From: an uncultured Thermoleophilia bacterium | GTDB taxonomy: Bacteria; Actinomycetota; Thermoleophilia; UBA2241 | Assembly (NCBI GenBank): GCA_903927755.1 | Contig: CAIYOD010000058.1 | Coordinates: forward strand, 1 to 39,471 | DNA length: 39,471 bases | Direction of reading: 5' to 3' | In this document: piece by piece, positions 6,662 through 15,618 of the stretch | Position numbering within the stretch: position 1 is the first letter of the stretch | Layout: the number at the start of each line of letters is the position of its first letter | Made by a program: the position numbers and the translations under genes | Notes under the pieces: model-generated | The model's input: only the letters and a program-made list of their open reading frames with translations | What the model was told of the DNA's origin: nothing | Database searches by the model: none

Positions 6662-8635
6662 ATGCCTGAAGACAAGATCGCCGTCTATTTCTGCCACTGC
6701 GGCAGCAACATCGCCGGCAAGGTCGATGTGGAGAAGGTGACCGCCTGGGCCGCCGAGCAGCCCAACGTGGTGGTCTCGCGCGAGTACAAGTACATGTGCT
6801 CCGACCCCGGTCAGGACCTGATCAAAGAGGACATCCAGAAGCTCGGCGTGAACCGGGTCGTGGTCGCGGCCTGCTCGCCGACGATGCACGAGCCCACGTT
6901 CCGCAAGGCCGCCTCCGACGCCGGCCTCAACCCGTACCTGCTTCAGATGGCCAACGTGCGCGAGCACTGCTCCTGGGTCACCGAGGACAAGGACGAGGCG
7001 ACCGAGAAGGCCAAGCGCATCCTGAACGCGCAGATCCACCGCCTCCCGTTCAACGAGGCGCTGGATCCCATCGAGGTCCCGGTCAATCCGGCCGTCATGG
7101 TCGTCGGCGGCGGCATCGCCGGCATCGAGGCCGCGCTCAAGCTCTCGGCGACCGGCAAGAAGGTCTACCTCGTCGAGAAGCAGCCGAGCATCGGCGGCCA
7201 CATGGCGATGTTCGACAAGACGTTCCCGACGCTCGACTGCGCGGCCTGCATCCTGACGCCCAAGATGTCGGCGGCCGGCAAGGACCCCAACATCGAACTC
7301 CTCGCCTACAGCGAGGTCGAAGAGGTCGACGGCTACGTCGGCAACTTCAAGGTCAAGGTCCGCAAGAAGGCCCGCTACGTGAACACCGACACCTGCACGG
7401 GCTGTGCCGCCTGTCTCGAGGCCTGCGTGGTGCGCAAGGTGCCGAGCGAGTTCGACCAAGGGCTCGGCAAGCGCACCGCCATCTACATCCCGTTCCCGCA
7501 GGCCGTGCCTCTGCGCGCCACCATCGACGCGGAGAAGTGCCTCACGCTCAAGGGCAAGAAGTGCAAGCAGCCCTGCACCACGGCGTGCGGTCCGCAGGCC
7601 ATCGACTTCGAACAGCAGGACGAGGTCCTGGACTTCGAGGTCGGCGCCATCATCATGGCCACGGGCTTCGAGCTCTGGGATCCCACGCCGGAGACGCGCT
7701 ACAGCTACGGCCAGCTCGACAACGTCATCACGAGCCTCGAGTTCGAGCGCATCTCCAACGCCTCCGGTCCCACCGGCGGCCACATCGTCCTCAAGAACGG
7801 CGAGGCGCCCAAATCGGTCGCGATCCTGCACTGCGTGGGCAGCCGCGACGAGAACTACCAGGAGCACTGCTCGCGCGTCTGCTGCATGTACTCGCTCAAG
7901 TTCAGCCACCTCATCAAGGAGCACCTGCCCGAGACCGAGGTCTACGAGCTGTACATCGACATGCGGGCCTACGGCAAGGGCTACGAGGAGTTCTACAAGC
8001 GCCTCATGGACGAGGGCGTGCACTTCGTGCGCGGCCGCGCCGCCGAAGTCAGCAGCGTGGCACTGTCCCCCGAGGAGGAGGGGCGCCTCGTCGTCAAGGT
8101 CGAGGACACCCTGCTGGGCATCGTGCGGCGCATCCCGGCCGACATGGTCATCCTCTCCAGCGGCCTGGCGCCGGCCAAGGACGCCAAGTCGGTCGCCCAG
8201 ACCTTCGGCTTCGGCTGCTCGGCCAACGGGTTCTACCTGGAGCGGCATCCCAAGCTGGAGCCGGTCAGCACCGTCACCGACGGCATCTTCATCGCCGGAT
8301 GTTGCCAGTATCCCAAGGACATCCCGGACACGGTCGCGCAGGCCGGGGCCGCTGCCGCAGGCGCGCTGGCGCTCGTCGACAACCCGACCGTCAAGGTCGA
8401 GCCCACGGTCTCGTACATCGACCCTGAGAAGTGCTGCGGCTGCCACATCTGCGTCAGCGTCTGCCCGCACACCGCCATCCAGTACAACGAGGAGAAGGGC
8501 GTCGCCGAGGTCATCACCGCCGCCTGCAAGGGCTGCGGCGTCTGCGTCGCCGCCTGCGGCAGCAATGTACCGCAGCAGGCCGGCTACCTCGACGACCAGA
8601 TCTTCGCCGAGATCGAAGGGGCCATGGCCCTCTGA
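6662..8635 (+). CDS. hdrA: Heterodisulfide reductase subunit A-like flavin-bifurcating protein
   Basis: 657 residues from ATG 6662, chosen for the GGAGGAG site 6 nt before; an in-frame ATG at 6647 is possible. Residues 1-130 are the N-terminal HdrA domain with Cys residues (YFCHCGSN, YMCSDPG). The FAD domain begins near residue 142 with VVGGGIAGIEAAL and contains the HdrA signature LDCAACILTPKM. An inserted ferredoxin region holds CTGCAACLEAC and a later Cys motif KCKQPCTTACG. A C-terminal 2[4Fe-4S] ferredoxin (CCGCHICVSVCP and CKGCGVCVAACG) ends the protein. There is no in-frame TGA, so no selenocysteine. HdrA is the site of flavin-based bifurcation: electrons from hydrogenase enter through MvhD and split between HdrBC and ferredoxin. 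Gap to hdrB is 20 bp. Confidence 0.94.
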   Translation: MPEDKIAVYFCHCGSNIAGKVDVEKVTAWAAEQPNVVVSREYKYMCSDPGQDLIKEDIQKLGVNRVVVAACSPTMHEPTFRKAASDAGLNPYLLQMANVREHCSWVTEDKDEATEKAKRILNAQIHRLPFNEALDPIEVPVNPAVMVVGGGIAGIEAALKLSATGKKVYLVEKQPSIGGHMAMFDKTFPTLDCAACILTPKMSAAGKDPNIELLAYSEVEEVDGYVGNFKVKVRKKARYVNTDTCTGCAACLEACVVRKVPSEFDQGLGKRTAIYIPFPQAVPLRATIDAEKCLTLKGKKCKQPCTTACGPQAIDFEQQDEVLDFEVGAIIMATGFELWDPTPETRYSYGQLDNVITSLEFERISNASGPTGGHIVLKNGEAPKSVAILHCVGSRDENYQEHCSRVCCMYSLKFSHLIKEHLPETEVYELYIDMRAYGKGYEEFYKRLMDEGVHFVRGRAAEVSSVALSPEEEGRLVVKVEDTLLGIVRRIPADMVILSSGLAPAKDAKSVAQTFGFGCSANGFYLERHPKLEPVSTVTDGIFIAGCCQYPKDIPDTVAQAGAAAAGALALVDNPTVKVEPTVSYIDPEKCCGCHICVSVCPHTAIQYNEEKGVAEVITAACKGCGVCVAACGSNVPQQAGYLDDQIFAEIEGAMAL

Positions 8636-8662
8636 GGCCGTGCGTCAGTGAAGGAGAGCACA

Positions 8663-9133
8663 GTGAGTGATCAGTTCGAACCTCGTCTGATCGGGTTCCT
8701 CTGCCGCTGGTGCAGCTACAACGGCGCCGATCTCGCCGGCACCGCGCGGCTCAAGTACCCGCCGAACATGGTGCCCATCAAGACAAACTGCTCGGGCCGC
8801 ATCGACCCGACGCACATCCTGAAGGCGTTCAAAGAAGGCGCCGACGGCGTGCTCATCGCCGGCTGCCATCCGGGCGACTGCCACTACATCAACGGCAACT
8901 ACCGCACGGCCGGCCGCTACCCGCTCATGGAGAAGCTCCTCGAGCAGATGGGCCTCGAGCACGGGCGGGTGCGTCTCGAGTGGGTCTCCGCCGCGGAAGG
9001 CGAGAAGTTCCAGCACGTGGTGACCGAGTTCACCGAGCAGATCCGTGCGCTCGGCCCGCTCGGCTGGGGCGAGCAGTTCCACGACGAGTCCGCCGAGTCC
9101 GAGGAAGCCACGAAGGAGGCGGTGCCGGTATGA
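8663..9133 (+). CDS. mvhD: MvhD-type [2Fe-2S] electron-transfer subunit
   Basis: 156 residues from the GTG at 8663, preceded by AAGGAGAG; an upstream in-frame start would bury that ribosome site. Five conserved cysteines are visible: LCRWCSYNGAD, KTNCSGRID and GCHPGDCHY, which bind the [2Fe-2S] cluster linking the [NiFe]-hydrogenase to HdrA. The C-terminal 20 residues are an acidic tail. It lies 27 bp after hdrA and overlaps mvhG by 4 bp, exactly where the bridge between the two modules is expected. Its presence is the strongest sign that the Hdr and hydrogenase parts form one complex. Confidence 0.92.
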   Translation: MSDQFEPRLIGFLCRWCSYNGADLAGTARLKYPPNMVPIKTNCSGRIDPTHILKAFKEGADGVLIAGCHPGDCHYINGNYRTAGRYPLMEKLLEQMGLEHGRVRLEWVSAAEGEKFQHVVTEFTEQIRALGPLGWGEQFHDESAESEEATKEAVPV

Positions 9134-10104
9134 CGGACAAGTTCAAGTTCGCCATGTACTGGGCCGGCAGCTGCGGCGGGTGTGAGATCTCCGTCCTCGA
9201 GACCGGGACGAAGATCCTCGACGTCGACGCCAACTTCGACGTGGTCTTCTGGCCCGCCGCCGCCGACTTCAAGTACAAGGACGTCGAGGCCTACGACGAC
9301 GGCTTCATCGACCTCTGCCTGTTCAACGGCTGCGTCCGTAACAGCGAGAACGAGTACATCGCCAAGCTGCTGCGCCAAAAGAGCAAGGTGCTCGTGGCGT
9401 TCGGCTCCTGCGCCACCACGGGCGGCATCCCAGGGCTGGCCAATCTGGCCAGCGCTCAGGAGATCAAGGATCTCGTGTATCGCGACAACCCGTCGCTGGA
9501 CAACCCCGACGGCGTGTACCCGCAGGAGCACTACGCGGTGCCCGAGGGAGAGCTCGACCTCCCGCACATGTACGACACCGTGAAGACCCTGGCGCAGACC
9601 GTCGACGTGGACTACTTCATGCCCGGCTGTCCGCCCGAGTCGCACCAGATCGCCGGCGTCCTCGACGTGGTGATCACCGCGCTCAAGGGCGAGGGCCCGC
9701 TGCCGGCCAAGGGAGCCACCATCGGCGTGGCGCCCAAGACGTGCTGCGACGAGTGCAAGAGAGTCAAAGAAGAGAAGAAGATCAGCAGCTTCAGGCGCAT
9801 CTGGGAGTTCCTCCCGGATCCGGAGAAGTGCCTGCTCGAGCAGGGCGTCATCTGCATGGGGCCCGCCACGCAGGCGGGTTGCGGCGCGCGCTGCACCAGT
9901 GTCGGCATGCCCTGTCGAGGCTGCTACGGAGCGCCCGAGGGCGTCATCGACCAGGGCGCCAAGATGCTCAGCACGGTGGCCTCCATCGTCGATGCGCCGA
10001 CGCCTGAGGAGATCGCCGAGATCGCGGCGTCGGTGCCGGACCCCGTGGGCACCTTCTATCGCTTCGGTCTCGCCGATTCGCTGCTCAGGAGGGCGAAGGT
10101 CTGA
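9130..10104 (+). CDS. mvhG: F420-non-reducing-type [NiFe]-hydrogenase small subunit
   Basis: 324 residues; ATG 9130 overlaps the mvhD stop. The proximal [4Fe-4S] cluster ligands are seen in SCGGCE (C15, C18), FGSCATTGG and PGCPPES. Further cysteines follow at CCDECKR, KCLLEQGVICMGP, GCGARC and MPCRGCYG, consistent with medial and distal clusters. No twin-arginine signal peptide is present, so the enzyme is cytosolic, as group 3 enzymes are. It relays electrons from the NiFe site in MvhA to MvhD. The stop and the mvhA start share one base (TGATG). Confidence 0.93.
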   Translation: MTDKFKFAMYWAGSCGGCEISVLETGTKILDVDANFDVVFWPAAADFKYKDVEAYDDGFIDLCLFNGCVRNSENEYIAKLLRQKSKVLVAFGSCATTGGIPGLANLASAQEIKDLVYRDNPSLDNPDGVYPQEHYAVPEGELDLPHMYDTVKTLAQTVDVDYFMPGCPPESHQIAGVLDVVITALKGEGPLPAKGATIGVAPKTCCDECKRVKEEKKISSFRRIWEFLPDPEKCLLEQGVICMGPATQAGCGARCTSVGMPCRGCYGAPEGVIDQGAKMLSTVASIVDAPTPEEIAEIAASVPDPVGTFYRFGLADSLLRRAKV

Positions 10105-11573
10105 TGAAAAAGGTAAGCGTCGATCCCATCACCCGTCTCGAAGGTCACGGCAAGATCGAGATCTTCGTCGACGACGACAACGTGGTCCAGAACGTGTACT
10201 TCCAGATCCCGGAGCTGCGCGGCTTCGAGCGCTTCTGCGTGGGCCGCCCGGTCGAGGAGCTGGCGCGCATCACGCCGCGCATCTGCGGCGTGTGCCCGGA
10301 GGCTCACCACATGGCGGCCACCAAGGCCATCGATGCCGTGTTCGGCGTCAAGCCGGCGCGGACCGGTGTCATGCTTCGCGAGCTGCTCTACAACGCGTTC
10401 TTCGTCACCGACCACACCACGCACTTCTACATCCTCGCCGGCCCCGACTTCATCATGGGACCGGAGAGCGACCCCGCGACCCGCAACATCCTCGGCGTCA
10501 TCCACAAGGTCGGTCTGGAGACCGGCGGCGCTGTGATCAACCTGCGCGCCGAGGCCGCCGAGCTCATCAGCATGATCGGCGGCAAGCAGATCCACCCGGT
10601 CTGCGGCCTGCCCGGCGGCGTCAGCCAGGCCATCACGGCCGAGCAGCGCGACCGCATGGTGCAGATCACCGCCGCCCAGGTCGAGTTCGCCAAGTTCAGC
10701 CTGCAGCTCTTCGACGACGTCGTGCTCGCCAACAACGACTACGTGGAGCTCATCAAGAGCGACGCCTTCACTCATGCCACGTACAACATGGGCATGGTCG
10801 ACGAGAACAACAAGGTCAACTTCTACGACGGCCAGATCCGGGTGACCGGGCAGGACGGCTCCGAGCTCGAGAAGTTCGAGGGCCGCGACTACCTGGCGCA
10901 CATCGCCGAGCACGTGGAGCCCTACAGCTACCTCACCTACCCGTACCTCAAGTCGGTCGGCTGGAAGGGCTTCGTCGACGGCCCGGACTCGGGCGTGTAC
11001 AAGGCCTCCCCGCTCAGCCGCCTCAACGCGGCCGACGGCATGGCGACGCCGCTGGCCCAGCAGGAGTACGAGCGCTTCTTCAGCACGCTGGGCGGCAAGC
11101 CGGTCAACGCCACGCTGGCGACGCACTGGGCCCGTCTCGTCGAGTTGCTCTACGCGGCCGAGCGGTCGCATGAGCTCGCCACCGACCCCGACATCATCGA
11201 CCCCGACGTGCGCACTATCCCCACCGGGATCGTCGGGGAGGGCGTGGGTGTGGTCGAAGCTCCGCGCGGCACGCTGTACCACCACTACAAGACCGACGAC
11301 CAGGGCATGGTCACCAACGTCAACCTCATCGTCGGCACCACCAACAACAACGCCGCCATCTCCATGTCGCTGAAGAAGGCCGCCGAGGGCATCCTCACCG
11401 GCGGCAGCGAGATCCGCGAGGGCAACCTCAACATGATCGAGATGGCCTTCCGCGCCTACGACCCCTGCTTCGGCTGCGCCACGCACACGCTGCCCGGCGA
11501 CATGCCGCTGGAGGTCACGATCAAGAGCGAGACGACCCGCGAGGTCGTTGCCACCGTCAAGAGGAACATGTGA
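10104..11573 (+). CDS. mvhA: [NiFe]-hydrogenase large subunit, group 3c-like
   Basis: 489 residues. The N-terminal NiFe motif is RICGVCPEAHH (C61, C64) and the C-terminal motif is DPCFGCATH (C455, C458, H461). The sequence after His461 is a 28-residue tail that a maturation protease would remove after nickel insertion, matching the protease gene next door. H2 is split heterolytically at the Ni-Fe(CN)2CO centre. Context (MvhD, MvhG, HdrABC) and the absence of an export signal point to group 3c rather than the F420-reducing group 3a or NAD-linked 3d. It overlaps the protease gene by 4 bp. Confidence 0.94.
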   Translation: MKKVSVDPITRLEGHGKIEIFVDDDNVVQNVYFQIPELRGFERFCVGRPVEELARITPRICGVCPEAHHMAATKAIDAVFGVKPARTGVMLRELLYNAFFVTDHTTHFYILAGPDFIMGPESDPATRNILGVIHKVGLETGGAVINLRAEAAELISMIGGKQIHPVCGLPGGVSQAITAEQRDRMVQITAAQVEFAKFSLQLFDDVVLANNDYVELIKSDAFTHATYNMGMVDENNKVNFYDGQIRVTGQDGSELEKFEGRDYLAHIAEHVEPYSYLTYPYLKSVGWKGFVDGPDSGVYKASPLSRLNAADGMATPLAQQEYERFFSTLGGKPVNATLATHWARLVELLYAAERSHELATDPDIIDPDVRTIPTGIVGEGVGVVEAPRGTLYHHYKTDDQGMVTNVNLIVGTTNNNAAISMSLKKAAEGILTGGSEIREGNLNMIEMAFRAYDPCFGCATHTLPGDMPLEVTIKSETTREVVATVKRNM

Positions 11574-12043
11574 CGTCCGGCTCTACGCTCGTTCTCGGCA
11601 TGGGCAACCCGATCCTGTCAGATGACGGGGTCGGGTTGCTCGTCGCCGGCCGGCTCGCCGAAGAGGCTCTGCCGGCCGGCGTGGAGGTGCGCCTGAGCGA
11701 GGTGGCCGGTCTTCGCCTGCTCGAACTTGTGCGCGGATTCACCCGCGTTATCATTATCGATGCACTGAAGAGCCCCGCCGAGGCCGGACGCGAGCCCGGC
11801 GAGATCGTGCGCTACGAGGCCAAGGACTTCAAGGGCGGACATCGCTGGCGATCCGCTCACTCGATCGGTATCGACACGGCCCTCGCGCTCGGTCATGAGC
11901 TCGGCTACAACATGCCCGGGGAGGTCATCGTGTTCGCGATCGAGGCGGAAGACGTCGAGACCTTCGGCGAGGAGCTCTCGCCGCCGGTCGCGGCCGCCGC
12001 CGAGCGGGTGCACGAGCTCGTTCGTGAGGAGCTGGGCGCGTGA
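11570..12043 (+). CDS. Hydrogenase maturation protease (HycI/HyaD family)
   Basis: 157 residues from a GTG overlapping the mvhA stop (GTGA). The N-terminal GMGNPILSDDGVG is the family signature, with its acidic residue a nickel ligand used for recognition of the loaded large subunit. IIIIDALKSP supplies the second acidic residue and AHSIGID the His. These aspartic-like endopeptidases cleave the C-terminal tail of the large subunit once Ni is in place. Sitting directly after mvhA with overlap, it almost certainly acts on MvhA after His461. Overlaps the next gene by 4 bp. Confidence 0.92.
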   Translation: MTSGSTLVLGMGNPILSDDGVGLLVAGRLAEEALPAGVEVRLSEVAGLRLLELVRGFTRVIIIDALKSPAEAGREPGEIVRYEAKDFKGGHRWRSAHSIGIDTALALGHELGYNMPGEVIVFAIEAEDVETFGEELSPPVAAAAERVHELVREELGA

Positions 12044-12966
12044 CGGCCGAGCGCGGTCCGTCCGTGGAGCAGGGCTCCACAGGCGCGTCGCTTGCCAACG
12101 TCGGCATCGTCGCCTTCGTGGCGCGCCCGCTCCCCGAGCTTCGGACCGCGCTGCGCAGCATCCGCGAGGCGTCGCCACCGGACGCCCAGCTCGCTGTGGT
12201 GGCGACCGGCCTCGGGGACCAGGACGCGACCTACCTGCTGCGCCAGTATCTGCGCGGCCGCATCCAGGCTCTGGACTTCGAGCGCGCCGGCGCCCACGGC
12301 AGTCACTGCGGACTGGATCGCGCCTATCAGCTGGTTCGCGGCGACTACCTCGCCCGCGTGGACGACACGCTCGAGTTCCAGCCCGGGTGGCTCGAGCGCG
12401 CCATCGCGGCGCTCGAGGCGGATCCGACGCTCGGCTGCCTCTCGCTGGTTCCCCCGGCCGACTATCACCGCGGCCGCGGCCGGCCACGCACGGTGCACGT
12501 CGAGCCCATCGTCGTCGACCACCTCGACCTGCGCTGCTTCGTCGCGCCGCGCGGGCTGGTCGAGCGGCACGAGTGCGAGCTCATGGGCGAGCAGCCCGGC
12601 GGCTGCCGCTTCCAGGACTACCTGCGCGGCGAGGGGCGGCGGCTGGCGTTCCTGCCCGGCCTCGTCACCCCGCTCGGCATCGTGGAGGGTCCCACCGGCC
12701 TCGACTCGTGCAGCGTCGAGGCCGAGCTGCCGCCGCACGAGGGCGCAAGCGACGGGATGCAGCGCCTCGAGCAGGAGTACGACCTCGGCGACGACATCCT
12801 GCTGACCTGCCTGTCGTGCGGCGCCTCTGAGCTGGAGGTGCTGGCCGCGCGGATCCGCTTCTGCGAGCGCCATCAGGTGGCCACCGGCTTCTGGTACGAG
12901 CTGCGCTGCCCCGAGTGCGGCGAGCTCCACTACAAGGACGACTACCAGTTCCGCTGTCCTGACTGA
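12040..12966 (+). CDS. GT-A-like domain fused to a C-terminal zinc ribbon, in the hydrogenase operon
   Basis: 308 residues from a GTG overlapping the protease stop. Residues 20-135 resemble the nucleotide-binding half of family 2 glycosyltransferases: a first strand VGIVAFVARPL, then a predicted Rossmann pattern and a DxD-like region GDYLARVDDTLEF (D108-D109) followed by PGWLERAIAALEADP. The middle (140-250) is not recognised. Residues 257-306 hold six cysteines in a zinc-ribbon or rubredoxin-like pattern (CLSC, a lone Cys275, CPEC, a last Cys306). No signal or membrane segment. I know of no standard hydrogenase accessory gene with this make-up. Because HypA, itself a zinc-ribbon nickel chaperone, is missing from the operon, a metallochaperone or scaffold role is conceivable; glycosylation of a partner is another option. 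Both are speculation. Confidence 0.7.
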   Translation: MTAERGPSVEQGSTGASLANVGIVAFVARPLPELRTALRSIREASPPDAQLAVVATGLGDQDATYLLRQYLRGRIQALDFERAGAHGSHCGLDRAYQLVRGDYLARVDDTLEFQPGWLERAIAALEADPTLGCLSLVPPADYHRGRGRPRTVHVEPIVVDHLDLRCFVAPRGLVERHECELMGEQPGGCRFQDYLRGEGRRLAFLPGLVTPLGIVEGPTGLDSCSVEAELPPHEGASDGMQRLEQEYDLGDDILLTCLSCGASELEVLAARIRFCERHQVATGFWYELRCPECGELHYKDDYQFRCPD

Positions 12967-12978
12967 GGGGCCGGCCGC

Positions 12979-15555
12979 GTGAGTCCCCCTCGGCCCCACG
13001 ATCCCCGCGCAGTGCGCATCAGCGTGCGCGGCGTCGTGCAGGGCGTCGGCTTCCGTCCCTTCGTCTACTCCCTCGCCGTCCGCTACGGACTTCACGGCTG
13101 GGTGCTGAACACGTCGGCCGGCGTGGAGGTGCTGGCGGAGGGCCCGCCCGAGGCAGTGACCGGCTTCGCCGAGGCGCTGCCGGCGGAGGCGCCGCCGCGC
13201 AGCCACATCGCCTCGTACGAGGTCCGCGACGTGGAGCCGGGCGCCGCGGTCGACGGCCCGGCGGCCGGCCCGACGTTCGTCATCCTCGAGAGCCGGCCTG
13301 ACCCGGGCGCCTACCAGCTCGTCTCACCCGACATCGCGACCTGCGACGACTGCCGTCGCGAGCTCCTCGATCCGCGTGACCGGCGCCACGACTACCCGTT
13401 CACCAACTGCACGAACTGCGGGCCCAGGTTCACCATCATCGAGGACCTGCCCTACGACCGCGCGCGCACGACGATGCGGAGCTTCCCGCTGTGCCCTGCG
13501 TGCCGGCGGGAGTACGAGGACCCGGGCGACCGCCGCTTTCACGCCGAGCCCAACGCCTGTCCGGTGTGCGGGCCTCGTGTGCGGCTGCTGCGGCTGGAGG
13601 AGCAGGGAGAAGGTGTGGTGGAGCTGGCCGCCGGCGCCGCAGGCGACCCGGCGGCGCCCATCCGCGCGGCCGCGGAACTGCTGCTGGGCGGCGAGATCCT
13701 CGCCGTCAAGGGGCTCGGCGGCTTCCACCTCGCCTGCGACGCCACGGACCGAGATGCGGTGCGCCGCCTGAAGCAGCGCAAGCGGCGCCCCGACAAGCCG
13801 CTCGCGGTGATGTTCGGCGGCCTCGAAGAGCTCCGCGCCCACTGCCTCGTCACCGCGGAGGAGGGTGCGCTGCTGACGTCGCCGGAGCACCCGATCGTCC
13901 TGCTGGAGTGGCGCGAGATCGACCCCTCGGGGGCGACGGGCCCGGAACTGGGCGGCGGAGGCTGTGACCCGGTGGATCTCGAGGTCGCCGTCCGCCAGCG
14001 CTATCTCGGCGCCATGCTGCCGTACACGCCTCTGCACGTCCTGTTGCTGCGCGCCGCCGGACGGCCGCTCGTCATGACGAGCGGGAACCTCGCGGAGGAA
14101 CCGATCGTCAAGGGCTGGGAGGAGATCGACCGTCTGACGTCCATCGCCGACGCCTATCTGGTCCACGACCGGGAGATCGCCGTGCGCTACGACGACTCCG
14201 TCGCGCAGGTGCGCGGCGACAAGCCGCGGCTGATCCGCCGGTCGAGGGGCTACGCCCCCTTCCCGGTGGCCCTGCCGCGGCCGCTCCCGCAGACGCTGGC
14301 CGCCGGCGCTGAGCTCAAGAACACGTTCTGCCTGACGCGCGACGCGAACGCGTTCCTGAGCCAGCACATCGGCGATCTCGAGAACCTGGAGACGCTGGAG
14401 CACTACGAGGCCGGCATCGACGTGTACCGGCGGCTGTTCCGGCTCGAGCCCGAGGTGGTGGCCTACGACCTCCATCCCGAGTACCTGGCGACGAAGTACG
14501 CGCTCTCGCTGCCCCAGACGGAGAAGGTGGCCGTGCAGCATCACCACGCGCACGTCGCCGCCCGGCTGGTCGAGCACGGCCGTGAGGAGTCCGTCATCGG
14601 AGTCAGCATGGACGGTCTGGGCTACGGCGACGACGGCCGCCTCTGGGGCGGAGAGGTCCTGGTCTGCGACCTGACCGGCTACCGCAGGGTCGCGCATTTC
14701 GAGGAGCTCCCGCTGCCGGGCGGAGCGGCCGCGATCACGCATCCCTGGCGGACGGCCCTCGGCTGGAGCTACGCTCTCCTCGGGCCTGAGGGCCTCGAGC
14801 GCGCGCTCGCCCTGCTGCGCCGCCCCGATGCCGCCGCGGCGACCGGCGGCGCGCCGTCGGACGAGGAGGTCGCGGCGCTCGTCCGGCAGGTCGACCTGGG
14901 GGTCAACACGCCGCCGACGACCAGTTGCGGCCGCCTGTTCGACGGGGTGGCCGCCCTCGCCGGCGTGCGCCGGTCGATCACCTACGAGGGTCAGGCCGCG
15001 ATCGAGCTCGAGATGATGGCGTCGGGGCCGGCCGTGGGCTCGGACGCCTGCCCGTACGCCTGGACGCTCGACGGCGACGCGGCGTGCGCCGCCGCCGGCG
15101 AGCGACGCGGCGCGCAGGACTGGGTCGGGGCGCGCGCCGCCCTCGCCGGCGGGGAAGAGGTCGTTCCGGGCGCCACCGGTCCCGGCGCGGCCGTCGTGCT
15201 CGGCCCCGCGCCGGCGATCGTCCGACTGGCCCCGCTGTTCGACGGCGTCCTTGCCGACCTCGAGGCGGGGGCCGCGCCCGGCGCCGTCGGGGCGCGGCTG
15301 CACGCCACCGTCGCAGCGGTCGTGCTCGACGTCTGCCGCCGCGTCCGCGACTCCGGCGGTCCCTCCGCCGTCGCGCTGGCCGGCGGCGTCTTCCAGAACC
15401 GGCTGCTCGCCGGGTCGTGCGAGCGAGGGCTCGAAGAGGCCGGGTTCGATGTGCTCGCCGCGGGGCTCGTGCCCGTCAACGACGGCGGCGTCTCGCTGGG
15501 GCAGGCGGCGGTCGCGGGCTATACTGTCCTTGAGCGCCGCGGGGAGCTTCGCTGA
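12979..15555 (+). CDS. hypF: Carbamoyltransferase HypF
   Basis: 858 residues from GTG 12979, 12 bp after the previous gene. Domains in order: acylphosphatase (about 10-100, with VVQGVGFRPFVY including the catalytic Arg), two zinc-finger blocks (about 118-195: CDDC, CTNC, CPAC, CPVC), a YrdC-like carbamoyl-AMP domain (about 225-410), and a Kae1/TobZ-like domain (about 425-850) with the metal-binding HHHAH. HypF makes carbamoyl-AMP from carbamoyl phosphate and loads the carbamoyl group on the C-terminal Cys of HypE, the source of the cyanide ligands of the NiFe site. It is roughly 80-100 residues longer than many homologues, the extra lying in Ala/Gly-rich loops. It ends 63 bp before hypC. Confidence 0.95.
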   Translation: MSPPRPHDPRAVRISVRGVVQGVGFRPFVYSLAVRYGLHGWVLNTSAGVEVLAEGPPEAVTGFAEALPAEAPPRSHIASYEVRDVEPGAAVDGPAAGPTFVILESRPDPGAYQLVSPDIATCDDCRRELLDPRDRRHDYPFTNCTNCGPRFTIIEDLPYDRARTTMRSFPLCPACRREYEDPGDRRFHAEPNACPVCGPRVRLLRLEEQGEGVVELAAGAAGDPAAPIRAAAELLLGGEILAVKGLGGFHLACDATDRDAVRRLKQRKRRPDKPLAVMFGGLEELRAHCLVTAEEGALLTSPEHPIVLLEWREIDPSGATGPELGGGGCDPVDLEVAVRQRYLGAMLPYTPLHVLLLRAAGRPLVMTSGNLAEEPIVKGWEEIDRLTSIADAYLVHDREIAVRYDDSVAQVRGDKPRLIRRSRGYAPFPVALPRPLPQTLAAGAELKNTFCLTRDANAFLSQHIGDLENLETLEHYEAGIDVYRRLFRLEPEVVAYDLHPEYLATKYALSLPQTEKVAVQHHHAHVAARLVEHGREESVIGVSMDGLGYGDDGRLWGGEVLVCDLTGYRRVAHFEELPLPGGAAAITHPWRTALGWSYALLGPEGLERALALLRRPDAAAATGGAPSDEEVAALVRQVDLGVNTPPTTSCGRLFDGVAALAGVRRSITYEGQAAIELEMMASGPAVGSDACPYAWTLDGDAACAAAGERRGAQDWVGARAALAGGEEVVPGATGPGAAVVLGPAPAIVRLAPLFDGVLADLEAGAAPGAVGARLHATVAAVVLDVCRRVRDSGGPSAVALAGGVFQNRLLAGSCERGLEEAGFDVLAAGLVPVNDGGVSLGQAAVAGYTVLERRGELR

Positions 15556-15564
15556 CCGCGGCGC
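15534..15564 (+). other. Hairpin spanning the hypF stop codon
   Basis: GCGCCGCGG (15534-15542) and CCGCGGCGC (15556-15564) form a perfect 9-bp stem around a 13-nt loop containing the hypF TGA. It precedes the only sizeable gap in the hyp block and may affect RNA processing or hypC expression. Confidence 0.35.
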
Positions 15565-15618
15565 CTCCGTCCGCAGTCTTCGCCCAGACAGACCAGACCG
15601 CCACAGGATCCCTCGCCT

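Noticed and set aside
6227-8470. 747-codon minus-strand open frame
   Set aside because: Antisense to hdrB/hdrA; a GC-rich shadow with low-complexity Ala/Val/Asp translation.
10056-11486. 476-codon minus-strand open frame
   Set aside because: Antisense to mvhA, whose NiFe motifs are intact.
6662-11573. Selenocysteine in HdrA or MvhA
   Set aside because: Cys codons are present at the metal sites and there is no in-frame TGA.
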